Positions 54,893-63,208 of a DNA stretch of 64,000 nucleotides are shown piece by piece. Source of the stretch: Campylobacter sputorum subsp. sputorum (GTDB taxonomy: Bacteria; Campylobacterota; Campylobacteria; Campylobacterales; Campylobacteraceae); contig NZ_CP043427.1 in assembly GCF_008245005.1 (NCBI RefSeq), forward strand, positions 124,001 through 188,000. Reading direction: 5' to 3'. Below the pieces are notes generated by a model that saw only the letters and a list, made by a program, of their open reading frames with translations, had not been told where the DNA came from and ran no database searches. Both the position numbers and the translations under genes were made by a program. The stretch's first letter is position 1, and each line of letters starts with the position of its first letter.

Positions 54893-56053
54893 TTGCTATA
54901 TTTACTTATTTTTACGCTATTTTTAGGACAATATGTAGGAGTTGGATTTTTAACTGAGGGGCTTGTTGCTATTTTTAGAGATGATGGGATGGAATTAAAG
55001 AAGCTGGGACTTTTGTATTTTGTAGTTATATTTTGGTCCTTTAGATGTTTTTGGTCGCCATTTGTTGATAAGATAGTTTCAAAAAGTGGAGTTTATAAAA
55101 ACTTTATAATCACTACTCAAATTTTAATGATATTAACTCTTTTAGTAGTTGGCTTTTTGGACATAAGAAAAGATACTTTTTATATAGTTTTATTATCTTT
55201 TTTGATGGGATTTTTATCAGCGACAAATGACATTGCAAGTTCAGCTTTTTTGCGTAAAATCTTTAAGTATAAAAATCTTAGCTTTGCAAATTCAGTAAAA
55301 TCAGGCGGGAATTTAGTAGGGCATATTTTAGGAGCAGGACTTGCTTTGATGATTTATGATAAATTCGGTCTTAAAACTTCAGCTATGTTTTTAATATCTT
55401 TGATTCTAGTTTCTATATTTTTTATTGTGATTTTTGATGAAGAAAAGAAGGTGTTAAATTCAGATAAATTAAACTATGAAGTTATGTTTGTTTTTTTAAA
55501 ACAAGAGAAAATTTGGATAAGTGTGATGGTGTTTCAAGCACTTGGAATTTGCATGAGTTATGGACTTTTAACACCTGTGCTTGTTGATAGTGGATGGGAT
55601 GTTGGATATATTGGTAAATTTGTACATTTTTACGGGACGATTTTTTCTATAATTGGGGCATTTGGAATATCATTTATATTTAAGAAATTAAATCAAATTA
55701 ATAGGCTTTTATTAATCACTATTTTAATGAGTTTGGTTATTTTATCTATGCTATTTCCTATAAATGGTTATAGTTTTAAATTTGTAGTGGTGTTTGTTGT
55801 GGCTTTAATGTCTAGCTTTTTTATGTCAAATGTTGTGATTTTAAATACAATTATAATGAGTAAAGCTAAAGATAGTCCGGTTAGTCAAATTGCCTTACAA
55901 AGTAGTATCTCTATGTTGTTTCAATTTATCTCTTTTTATTTAGGCATTGCACTAGCTAGTTATTTTGGATATAAATTTGTAGTTATTTTATCATCATTTT
56001 TATGTTTGATAGCATTTTTTTATATATTAAAAGTTAGAAAATTTATAGTTTAG
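54893..56053 (+). CDS. MFS permease of the RhtX/FptX siderophore-uptake type
   Basis: The 386-residue protein has twelve predicted membrane helices. The first loop reads GVGFLTEGLVAIFRDDGMEL and LGLLYFVVIFWSFRCFWSPF with VDKI, matching the RhtX/FptX pattern in which a single permease carries the ferric siderophore through the inner membrane. It begins with TTG 54893 behind AGGAAAAAAA, 8 nt after the receptor stop, so the two are co-transcribed. It replaces an ABC importer in this cassette. A less specific MFS role remains possible. Confidence 0.8.
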   Translation: MLYLLIFTLFLGQYVGVGFLTEGLVAIFRDDGMELKKLGLLYFVVIFWSFRCFWSPFVDKIVSKSGVYKNFIITTQILMILTLLVVGFLDIRKDTFYIVLLSFLMGFLSATNDIASSAFLRKIFKYKNLSFANSVKSGGNLVGHILGAGLALMIYDKFGLKTSAMFLISLILVSIFFIVIFDEEKKVLNSDKLNYEVMFVFLKQEKIWISVMVFQALGICMSYGLLTPVLVDSGWDVGYIGKFVHFYGTIFSIIGAFGISFIFKKLNQINRLLLITILMSLVILSMLFPINGYSFKFVVVFVVALMSSFFMSNVVILNTIIMSKAKDSPVSQIALQSSISMLFQFISFYLGIALASYFGYKFVVILSSFLCLIAFFYILKVRKFIV

Positions 56054-56321
56054 ATATTTATTAAAAATTAATTTGTAATTTTAAAATAAAAATTTATAAA
56101 TTTTTGACTTATTAAATTCTAAATACTAATTTTATAATTAATGAGGGCGTAGAGAGAGGATGGATTACAAATTTAATCCCGGCTATTTATCCGAGATTAA
56201 TATAATTTATCAGAAAAATAATTACTATTTGCTAAACTTATACTTATATTTAAAAATATAATTTTTTATAATAATAATTTTAAACTATGAATTTTTAAAT
56301 ACATTCCTAACACCATTTATA
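56054..56321. other. Intergenic region with a GC-rich island and imperfect hairpin
   Basis: Within very AT-rich DNA the stretch from about 56142 to 56200 is clearly richer in G and C. It contains GGATTACAAATTTAATCC and the hairpin TAATCCCGG-CTATTTAT-CCGAGATTA (one mismatch, 56175-56200). On the minus strand a short open stretch reads IAGIKFVIHPLSTPSLIIKL with no start codon. It may be a gene remnant or a small structured RNA; I cannot assign it. Confidence 0.4.
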
Positions 56322-57806
56322 CTAAACATATCCAAGCCAACTCCAGTAAGTTGCACTAAAAAACAGTATCAAAAGATAAGCCATTATACAAAGAGGAATC
56401 CCGGTTATTACAAATTGTTTTACGCTAAAATACCCAGTTGAGTAGGCTATCATATTTTGTGGTGCATTTACAGGCAGTATAAAACCAAAGCATATTACAT
56501 ATTGTAATATCATCGTAAGACCTAAAACATTTATATCAGGTGTTTCAACATTTTGTAACACAGATATGATTATAGGTATCATTGCCGCTGCAAGAGCAGT
56601 TGCAGAAGCAAAACCAAGATGTATAATGATTAAGAAAAAGCCCAAGATTGCTACTAGCATAAGTGCTGACATGGAATTTAAGCCAAATATATTCACGAAA
56701 TAATTTGCTAGCCACACTGCAGCTTTTGTTTGTAAAAGTGCCGTTCCAAGGCTTATGCCAACACCAAAAAGTATGATTGTTCCCCAGTTTATTTTTCCTA
56801 CAGCATTTTTCCAGTCCATAACGCCGATTTTTGGTAAAAACATTATAGCAATACCAGCTATTGTAACTGATGCGGTATCAAAAGGATGTAAAGTTTTTTC
56901 TGTAGCCCAAAAAAAGAGTAATATACATGAAATAACCATAAGTTTTTTTTCATTTATACTTATAGATCCCATCTCTTCTTTCATTTTTTTTATAGCAGTT
57001 TGCCCACCTGGTATTTCATCTATTTCTGGTGGTAAAATTTTTATAAGCGTAATGTATAGTATTATAGACATAACAGCAGAAAAAGGAGCCGCAGCTATAA
57101 ACCATTCAAACCAGCTTATATCTGTTTTTAAAATATCTTTTACAAATCCAATCATTACCATGTTTTGTGCTGCTGCGGTTTTTACACCAACATTCCATAA
57201 GCTATCTGCTTGTGCAACAGCTATCATCATAATTGCAGCAAATGTGGATCCTGCTTTGACACCAAAAGCTCTTATTATGCCTATAACAATAGGAACAACA
57301 CAAGAAACTCTAGCGGTTGTGCTTGGCACAAAAAAGCTCAATATACAGCCAACTAATATAACTCCAATTACCATATGTTTTGCTTTTGTGCCTATTTTAG
57401 ACATAACAAAAAGAGCTATTCTCTTATCAAGACCTGTTATAATCATTGCAGCTGACAAGAAAAGTGCTGCCATAACTAAAGCCCATGATGAATTTGAAAA
57501 TCCTGAAAGCGCTATTTTTATAGCTTTTGATGTCCCCATCATAATTTGTGGATTTTCTATACTTGGTGCAATACCTAAGCCAAATGCCATAAGGCTTAAA
57601 ATGACAAAAGCACTGACAGGATAACTCATGCATTCACTCATCCAAACAATAATCGCAAATACTAAAATTCCTATCATTCTTTGTCCAGCAATTGGTAAAT
57701 CAGATGGATTTGGTAACATCCATATGATAAACATTGATAAAATGGCAAATATAAGTCCATATTGTTTAGCCAAAGATGGTTTTTGTTGAGAAATTTCTTC
57801 AGGCAT
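56322..57806 (-). CDS. DASS family sodium/dicarboxylate or tricarboxylate symporter
   Basis: The 494-residue membrane protein has about twelve helices and the two pseudo-symmetric DASS motifs: ILSFFVPSTTARVSCVVPIV (first S-T hairpin) and FILPVNAPQNMIAYSTGYFS (second hairpin tip). ALSGFSNSSWALVMAALFLS and GTIILFGVGISLGTALLQTK complete the pattern. It takes up C4-C6 carboxylates such as succinate, malate or citrate; the exact substrate is not readable. Such uptake suits an organism that grows on organic acids. AAAGGAGAAG precedes the start. Confidence 0.88.
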   Translation of the reverse strand: MPEEISQQKPSLAKQYGLIFAILSMFIIWMLPNPSDLPIAGQRMIGILVFAIIVWMSECMSYPVSAFVILSLMAFGLGIAPSIENPQIMMGTSKAIKIALSGFSNSSWALVMAALFLSAAMIITGLDKRIALFVMSKIGTKAKHMVIGVILVGCILSFFVPSTTARVSCVVPIVIGIIRAFGVKAGSTFAAIMMIAVAQADSLWNVGVKTAAAQNMVMIGFVKDILKTDISWFEWFIAAAPFSAVMSIILYITLIKILPPEIDEIPGGQTAIKKMKEEMGSISINEKKLMVISCILLFFWATEKTLHPFDTASVTIAGIAIMFLPKIGVMDWKNAVGKINWGTIILFGVGISLGTALLQTKAAVWLANYFVNIFGLNSMSALMLVAILGFFLIIIHLGFASATALAAAMIPIIISVLQNVETPDINVLGLTMILQYVICFGFILPVNAPQNMIAYSTGYFSVKQFVITGIPLCIMAYLLILFFSATYWSWLGYV

Positions 57807-57968
57807 AACTTCTCCTTTTTGATGATTTTTTGTGATTATTGTAATTATATTGTAAGATATTTAAATTTAATATTATTATTTTTATTTAATTTTGATAAAT
57901 AATGTATAAATTTATGTAAATATAGTTACCATAATATTTTAATGAGAAAAGTTGAAAGATAGTATTAT

Positions 57969-58128
57969 ATGTTTTTTAATTGCTGTTTTTTGGTAGGATG
58001 TACAATAGGTGCGAAAACACCAAGTAAGAGTGATATTAGATGATGGTAAAGTTATAATAGATGACGGTCATCATAATGGCAACGGTAAGTTCTCCCCCCC
58101 CGAGGTAAGCTAAAAAGGCAATTGCTAA
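57969..58128 (+). pseudogene. Degraded small lipoprotein gene with C8 tract
   Basis: An ATG frame starts MFFNCCFLVGCTIGAKTPSK, with a lipobox (LVGC), but stops after 24 codons. From about 58024 the next frame continues VRVILDDGKVIIDDGHHNGN then GKFSPP up to a run of eight C (58094-58101). Beyond it, the bases ending AAAAAGGCAATTGCTAA would encode KKGNC only after another shift. I recall a family of small lipoproteins ending FCPPGQAKKG-C with a DDGR/VDDG stretch before it. At least three frame lesions separate this from an intact copy. Confidence 0.6.
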
Positions 58129-58129
58129 T

Positions 58130-58773
58130 CTACCTAGTTCTAAGGCTATCTTTTATCTTTGAGATAGCTTTAGATTTTATAAATTTATCTTCAAGTTTAT
58201 TATGTATAAAATCTTCTGTTTTTATTTTATCTATTATATAGCTTTCGCAAAGTAGCCAAGATATAGCCATTTTAACATAGTAAAAATCACTTTTTTCTTG
58301 TGTAATTTTCGTAAAAATTTCATTCAAACTATTTAAATTTAAAAAATTTTTCATAAAAAACACATAATAAAATCTGATCTCAAATTCACTTTTTGCATCA
58401 TAAAAAGAATTCATAAACTCATAATAAATTTCTAAATTTTTACTTTTTTTGATACAAAAAGTATCACATACTGCCCAGTTTGGTATAGTTTTTATAAATT
58501 TTTTGCATATGAAATTTCTAAATTTATATTTTTTTGTAAATTTAGAAATATAGCCTTTAGTAGATACTCTTCGTGAAATTTTGGTTCATAAAGCGATAAA
58601 AACATTTCTGCATTGTAGTTTTTTGAAATTTCTTTTGCTATTTTTTTTATGTAAGGAATTTTAACACCAAGTATACTAGCGTTAGCATTTGGAATTAACT
58701 TTTGTGAAAATTCCAAATACTTTTTATCTCTAAATTTGTTTAATTTTTCTAAAATCTCGTTTTGATAACTCAT
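58130..58773 (-). pseudogene. AlkD-like DNA alkylation repair gene split by one frameshift
   Basis: The first part (58773 to 58492) reads IPYIKKIAKEISKNYNAEMF and EPKFHEEYLLKAIFLNLQ and stops right after ISYAKNL. In the next frame the protein continues FIKTIPNWAVCDTFCIKKSK, EIRFYYVFFMKNFLNL, and YVKMAISWLLCESYIIDK to the stop at 58130. NWAVCDTF corresponds to the conserved catalytic segment of AlkD HEAT-repeat glycosylases. The break lies in a run of six A (minus strand, 58504-58499). Adding one A gives 645 bases, a complete 214-residue protein. The gene start overlaps the hemJ stop (TAATG). Sequencing error or slippage at the A-run must be considered. Confidence 0.82.
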
Positions 58774-59210
58774 TACATTTCATAAGGTTTTACAAGCATA
58801 GCCCAAAGAATTATAAACATTATTATAGTTGGGACTTCATTATATGCTCTAAAAAACTTACCAGAGAGCTTACACTCATTTTTGTCAAATTTTATCATAA
58901 AATACCACAAACTCAAATGATACGCAGTCATTACAACACCACAAGTTAATTTTATATGAAAGTATCCAAGACTCATCAAATCAGGTTTATAAAGAACTAT
59001 GATCGCAATAGCACTTATGTATGTTACAATCATTGCTATCCAGCCGATGCCGTGAAATAGCATTCTTTCTTGTTTTTTAAGAACTTTTATATAATCTTTG
59101 TTGTCTATATTTTCTGCATGATAAACAAAAAGCCTTGGTTGATAAAAAAGCATTGCCATCCACGATATAAACGCTGCAAAATGCCACCATTTAATCCATT
59201 CATAACTCAT
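58773..59210 (-). CDS. hemJ: Protoporphyrinogen IX oxidase HemJ
   Basis: The 145-residue protein has four membrane helices. Helix 1 carries KWWHFAAFISWMAMLFYQPR and ends FVYH, and a later helix reads GYFHIKLTCGVVMTAYHLSL; the conserved His and Lys of HemJ are in these. HemJ oxidises protoporphyrinogen IX to protoporphyrin IX in haem synthesis and replaces HemG/HemY in many epsilonproteobacteria. So the cell both makes haem and imports it. The TAATG stop-start overlap links it to the broken alkD-like gene. Confidence 0.92.
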   Translation of the reverse strand: MSYEWIKWWHFAAFISWMAMLFYQPRLFVYHAENIDNKDYIKVLKKQERMLFHGIGWIAMIVTYISAIAIIVLYKPDLMSLGYFHIKLTCGVVMTAYHLSLWYFMIKFDKNECKLSGKFFRAYNEVPTIIMFIILWAMLVKPYEM

Positions 59211-59221
59211 TTTTTCTCCTT

Positions 59222-59602
59222 TTATCTCATTAAAATTTCTTTTCTTGCTTCATACTCTTCTTTGCTTATTGCTCCTTTTTGATAAAGCTCATACAAAGTT
59301 TCAATATTTTTTATAGTTTCTTCTTGCGATAAGTTTTTGTTAATACTATTTAAAATCGCACTCTCTTCTACTAAAACTCCGGTAAAATAAACATCACTTA
59401 GCCACCAAAGCCCCCAGATAATCCAAATAGGTAAGGCTATAATCATACCGATTATTGTTACAAAACATATATATGCAAGCCAATAAAGTCCGATTTGTAA
59501 AAATCCACTCATAAATTTACCACAATAAATTCTATGAAGTCCTCCGCCAATTGGCGATGAAAAAAACCATAAAATATAAGCTATATAGATATTTTTTTGC
59601 AA
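59222..59602 (-). CDS. TM2-domain protein with SHOCT-like C terminus
   Basis: The 126-residue protein has the TM2 motif in the first 70 residues (FFSSPIGGGLHRIYCGKFMS, then two membrane helices ending GLWWLSDVYF). The last 30 residues (IETLYELYQKGAISKEEYEA) form a SHOCT-like short helix pair. Proteins of this kind have no known function in bacteria. The start lies inside lspA (22-nt overlap), so it is co-translated with it. Confidence 0.83.
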   Translation of the reverse strand: MQKNIYIAYILWFFSSPIGGGLHRIYCGKFMSGFLQIGLYWLAYICFVTIIGMIIALPIWIIWGLWWLSDVYFTGVLVEESAILNSINKNLSQEETIKNIETLYELYQKGAISKEEYEARKEILMR

Positions 59603-60051
59603 TTTTTATCCTTTTTTTTGCTAAAAATCTCAATCAATAAAATTAGTCCAACCGATATATTTATCATAACATCTGCAAAATTAAACACAGCAAACTCAAA
59701 CCACTTATGCCAAAATACATAATCCACAACGCCACCATGTATAAATCTATCAAGCAAATTTGAGCTTCCAGCTCCTATCAAAATACCTATAAGAGATGGA
59801 AATTTCATAAAAAAATTTTTTTGATATATAAAATATACCAAAAGTAAAGCAATTATACAAATTTGTATATATTTTAAATTTTCTTCTAAAAATGCAAACA
59901 TCGAAAAAGCTACACCTTTATTGTATGTAAGAATGAGTGAAAAAAATTCACCATTCCATCTAAAACCATTGATAAAAATCTGTTTTATAAATTGATCCAA
60001 TAAAAGTATAACTAAGAAAAATAGTCCAAATTTAAATATCGCCTTATGCAT
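59581..60051 (-). CDS. lspA: Lipoprotein signal peptidase II
   Basis: The 156-residue membrane protein has the family order: [54 protein letters not shown] and [20 protein letters not shown]. The two catalytic Asp residues are in LLDRF and FADVMI. It cuts signal peptides of the lipoproteins, many of which are encoded in this window. It overlaps glmM by 8 nt. Confidence 0.95.
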   Translation of the reverse strand: MHKAIFKFGLFFLVILLLDQFIKQIFINGFRWNGEFFSLILTYNKGVAFSMFAFLEENLKYIQICIIALLLVYFIYQKNFFMKFPSLIGILIGAGSSNLLDRFIHGGVVDYVFWHKWFEFAVFNFADVMINISVGLILLIEIFSKKKDKNCKKISI

Positions 60052-61384
60052 TTAATACTTTTAAAAAGAATTTCTCAACCTCTTCCATTCTTTTGCTTAC
60101 TAATGTTTCGTTTTTGCCTTCTAAAAGAAGTCTTATTAGATTTTCTGTTCCTGAATATCTAAATAGTGAGCGTATACCATCTTTTGCAAGAGAGTTTTCA
60201 AGTTCTTTTATTCCCTCTATCTTATCAAGAGGTTTTTTTTCTGTTATTTTTAGATTAACAAGTTTTTGTGGGTAAGGTTTTATCTCATCTAAAATTTCAC
60301 TTGCATTTTTGCCGCTTTTTACCATACAAGCCGCAAATTTCAAAGAAGATATAACCCCATCTCCAGTTTTTGCATAATCACCAAATATTATATGACCACT
60401 CTGTTCGCCACCAAAATTTAAATCATTTGCTCTCATTTGCTCTAAAACATATTTATCGCCAACATTTGCTCTTAAAAGTTTTATTTTATGCTTTTTAAGA
60501 TAATCTTCAAGGGCTGCATTACTCATAACAGTAGCCACAACTGAGCTATTTTTGAGTTTTTTTGAGTTATAAAGATCTATAGCTAAAACACCAAGAAGTG
60601 CATCTCCGTGAGCAACTTCTCCTTTTTCATTTACAACCACAAGTCTATCTGCATCTCCATCATAAGCAAAGCCAACATCGGCTCTTAACCTAACAACTTC
60701 GTTTGCTAAATTTTCTGGAAAAAGTGCACCGCATTTTTCATTTATATTTTTGCCATCTGGAGAATTGTTTATAACGATAACTTCGGCACCAAGCTCTTTA
60801 AATACTGTTGGTGCGACTTTGTAAGCTGCTCCGTTTGCTACATCTAAGACAACTCTTTTTCCATACATTGTAAGCTCTTTTGGAAAAGAGTTTTTTATCT
60901 GAACTATGTATCTACCTATGACATCGTCTATTCTTTTACATGACCCAATAGACATAAGTGTTTTTTGAGACTCATTTATAATCTCATCGTTGAAAAATAT
61001 ATTTTCAATCTCTTCTTCTATATTTTCATCTAGCTTGTTGCCCTCATTATCAAAAAATTTAATACCATTATCATAATATGGATTGTGTGAAGCTGATATC
61101 ATAATTCCGGCATCACATCTCATATCTTCAGTTAAAAAAGCAATTGCAGGTGTTGGCATTGGACCTATTTGTAAAACATTATAACCAACAGAAGTTAGTC
61201 CTGCAACGATAGCATTTTCTATCATATATCCGCTTCTTCTAGTATCTTTTCCTAAAAGAATTGTGTTTGAGTGTGAATATTTTCTAAAATAAATTCCAGC
61301 TGCCATTGCTAAACGCATAGAAAAATGGGCACTAAGTTTTTCTCCTGCCTTGCCTCTAACACCATCTGTTCCAAAAAGCCTCAT
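60044..61384 (-). CDS. glmM: Phosphoglucosamine mutase
   Basis: The 446-residue protein starts [15 protein letters not shown] and has the phosphoserine loop [20 protein letters not shown] (Ser about residue 101), the metal loop [20 protein letters not shown], the sugar loop [20 protein letters not shown] and the phosphate-binding loop [17 protein letters not shown]. It turns glucosamine-6-phosphate into glucosamine-1-phosphate for peptidoglycan and lipopolysaccharide. glmM and lspA are also adjacent in C. jejuni. Confidence 0.96.
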   Translation of the reverse strand: MRLFGTDGVRGKAGEKLSAHFSMRLAMAAGIYFRKYSHSNTILLGKDTRRSGYMIENAIVAGLTSVGYNVLQIGPMPTPAIAFLTEDMRCDAGIMISASHNPYYDNGIKFFDNEGNKLDENIEEEIENIFFNDEIINESQKTLMSIGSCKRIDDVIGRYIVQIKNSFPKELTMYGKRVVLDVANGAAYKVAPTVFKELGAEVIVINNSPDGKNINEKCGALFPENLANEVVRLRADVGFAYDGDADRLVVVNEKGEVAHGDALLGVLAIDLYNSKKLKNSSVVATVMSNAALEDYLKKHKIKLLRANVGDKYVLEQMRANDLNFGGEQSGHIIFGDYAKTGDGVISSLKFAACMVKSGKNASEILDEIKPYPQKLVNLKITEKKPLDKIEGIKELENSLAKDGIRSLFRYSGTENLIRLLLEGKNETLVSKRMEEVEKFFLKVLNA

Positions 61385-61561
61385 TATAATATTCCTTAAA
61401 AAATTAATTTAATTTGATAATTCTATCTAAGATAAACTAACACAAAGATAAAAAATTTAAATATTATTAATCTTTACTTAAATTTAGTAATATTTAAGAA
61501 TATTTATAGTAATATCACAAGTTTAAAATACAAAAAACTCAAAGATAATAAAGGTAAAAAA

Positions 61562-61834
61562 ATGGCAAACCATAAATCATCAGAAAAAAGAGCTAGACAA
61601 ACTCTTAAAAAAACTGAGAGAAATAGATTTTATCGCACAAGATTAAAAAACATCACAAGAGATGTTAGAGCAGCAGCTGAAAGTGGCGATAAAGAGGCGG
61701 CATTAGCTGCATTTAAAATTGCAAATAAAAGCTTTCATAGTTTTGTAAGCAAAGGATTTTTAAAGAAAGAAACTGCTTCAAGGCGCGTAAGTAGACTTGC
61801 AAAACTTATAAATAAAATAGATCAAGCTGCATAA
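61562..61834 (+). CDS. rpsT: Ribosomal protein S20
   Basis: The 90-residue basic helical protein starts [20 protein letters not shown] and has [20 protein letters not shown] and [14 protein letters not shown], the S20 pattern. It binds 16S rRNA early in 30S assembly. It precedes prfA by 7 nt, as in C. jejuni. Confidence 0.96.
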   Translation: MANHKSSEKRARQTLKKTERNRFYRTRLKNITRDVRAAAESGDKEAALAAFKIANKSFHSFVSKGFLKKETASRRVSRLAKLINKIDQAA

Positions 61835-61841
61835 TAACTAA

Positions 61842-62909
61842 ATGTTTATAGATAAGCTAAAACCTTTTGTAGCTCGTTATGACGAGTTAAGTTCTTTGCT
61901 TTGCTCAAAAGAAATTTTGCAAGATATAGAAAAAATGACATCTCTTTCAAAAGAGCAAAGCGATATAGAGCCTATAAGAAACGCCAGTTTGGATTATTTC
62001 AAGGTTTTAGATGATATAGAAAATAATAAAGCTATACTTGATGATAGTGAGCTTGGCGAACTTGCCAAAGAAGAGTTAAAAGAGCTTGAAGCGAAAAAAA
62101 CCAGACTAGAAGAAGATATCAAAATTTTACTTATCCCAAAAGATCCAAATGATGATAAAAATATATTTTTAGAGATTCGTGCTGGAACTGGTGGAGATGA
62201 AGCCGCTTTATTTGCTGGAGATCTTGCTAATGCTTATATGCGTTATACTGAGGTTAGAGGATATAAATTTGAGATAGTTAGTCTTAGTGAGGGCAGTGTT
62301 GGCGGATATAAAGAGATTATTTTGCTCGTAAAAGGCAAAGGTGCGTATTCCAGACTTAAATTTGAAGGTGGAACACATAGAGTTCAAAGGGTTCCACAAA
62401 CCGAAAGTCAAGGCAGAGTTCATACAAGTGCTATAACAGTTGCAGTTATGCCTGAGGCCGAGGATAGCGATATACAAATAAATCCAAATGATTTAAAAAT
62501 AGATGTTATGAGAAGTTCTGGTCATGGCGGACAATCTGTAAATACTACCGATTCAGCCGTTCGCGTAACGCACATCCCAACAGGACTTGTTGTTGTAAAT
62601 CAAGACGGAAAATCTCAACACAAAAACAAAGACGCCGCACTAAAGGTTTTAAGAGCGAGACTTTATGATATGCAAGAGCAAGCAAGACTAGAAGAAGAAA
62701 GAGCAAAAAGAAAAGATCAAGTTGGCACAGGAGATAGAAGTGGTAGGATTAGAACTTATAACTATCCTCAAAATCGCATTTCAGATCACCGCATAAATTT
62801 AACACTTTATAGACTAGATGCCATAATGGCTGCAGGACTTTTTGATGAGATTATAGATCCTCTCATAGCTCATCATCAAGCTATGGCTATAGAAAATCAG
62901 GATATATAA
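61842..62909 (+). CDS. prfA: Peptide chain release factor 1
   Basis: The GGQ loop is in [20 protein letters not shown], giving peptidyl-tRNA hydrolysis. The stop-codon reading loop lies in [20 protein letters not shown]; its tripeptide here is PQT, within the P-X-T pattern of RF1. The motif [20 protein letters not shown] near the end is also typical. RF1 reads UAA and UAG, leaving UGA for RF2 and, in this organism, for selenocysteine insertion. Length 355 is normal. Confidence 0.96.
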   Translation: MFIDKLKPFVARYDELSSLLCSKEILQDIEKMTSLSKEQSDIEPIRNASLDYFKVLDDIENNKAILDDSELGELAKEELKELEAKKTRLEEDIKILLIPKDPNDDKNIFLEIRAGTGGDEAALFAGDLANAYMRYTEVRGYKFEIVSLSEGSVGGYKEIILLVKGKGAYSRLKFEGGTHRVQRVPQTESQGRVHTSAITVAVMPEAEDSDIQINPNDLKIDVMRSSGHGGQSVNTTDSAVRVTHIPTGLVVVNQDGKSQHKNKDAALKVLRARLYDMQEQARLEEERAKRKDQVGTGDRSGRIRTYNYPQNRISDHRINLTLYRLDAIMAAGLFDEIIDPLIAHHQAMAIENQDI

Positions 62910-62944
62910 TCAAAAATTATATATTTTTATTAGCTTCTTTTTTT

Positions 62945-63070
62945 GTGTTATACGAATGCATAAATTTATATAAATCAAATGATATTTTAGGTTTTGTCCT
63001 TTTTTTAATCATATTTATATTAGTTTTTACGATAAGTTCTTATAGAATTTATAATCAAAGAAAAAAATAA
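62945..63070 (+). CDS. Possible small membrane ORF after prfA
   Basis: A frame from GTG 62945 to the TAA at 63068 encodes 41 residues with a strong membrane helix (ILGFVLFLIIFILVFTI) and a basic tail (RIYNQRKK). The open frame extends upstream to 62849 and would add KNYIFLLASFF, a second hydrophobic part, but there is no ATG, GTG or TTG in that stretch. A possible AGGA lies at 62900-62903. The protein-like composition argues for a real small protein or a remnant; start and expression are uncertain. Confidence 0.35.
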   Translation: MLYECINLYKSNDILGFVLFLIIFILVFTISSYRIYNQRKK

Positions 63071-63132
63071 TTATCATTTTACTCCAAAATTCCTACAATA
63101 AAATATATTTTTAAAATTTATATGCAAATGAC

Positions 63133-63159
63133 TAAACATTTTTTTTTATCTGCCGATAT
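63133..63159 (+). promoter_or_regulatory. Sigma28 (FliA) promoter of the flagellin gene
   Basis: TAAACATT (63133-63140), eleven bases, then GCCGATAT (63152-63159) match the FliA consensus TAAA-N15-GCCGATAA with only the last base different. It lies 50 bases before the flagellin start. Confidence 0.9.
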
Positions 63160-63208
63160 GGTTTTCAAGTAACAAGAAAGTTACTAAATACATTTAAAAG
63201 GATTTAAA

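Noticed and set aside
56755-57624. 289-codon open frame on the plus strand
   Set aside because: It is entirely antisense to the DASS symporter gene, has no ribosome site, and its hydrophobic low-complexity protein is the usual mirror of a membrane protein gene.
58094-58101. C8 tract as an active phase-variation switch
   Set aside because: Changing the tract length does not give an intact frame because other lesions flank it; kept only as part of the pseudogene.
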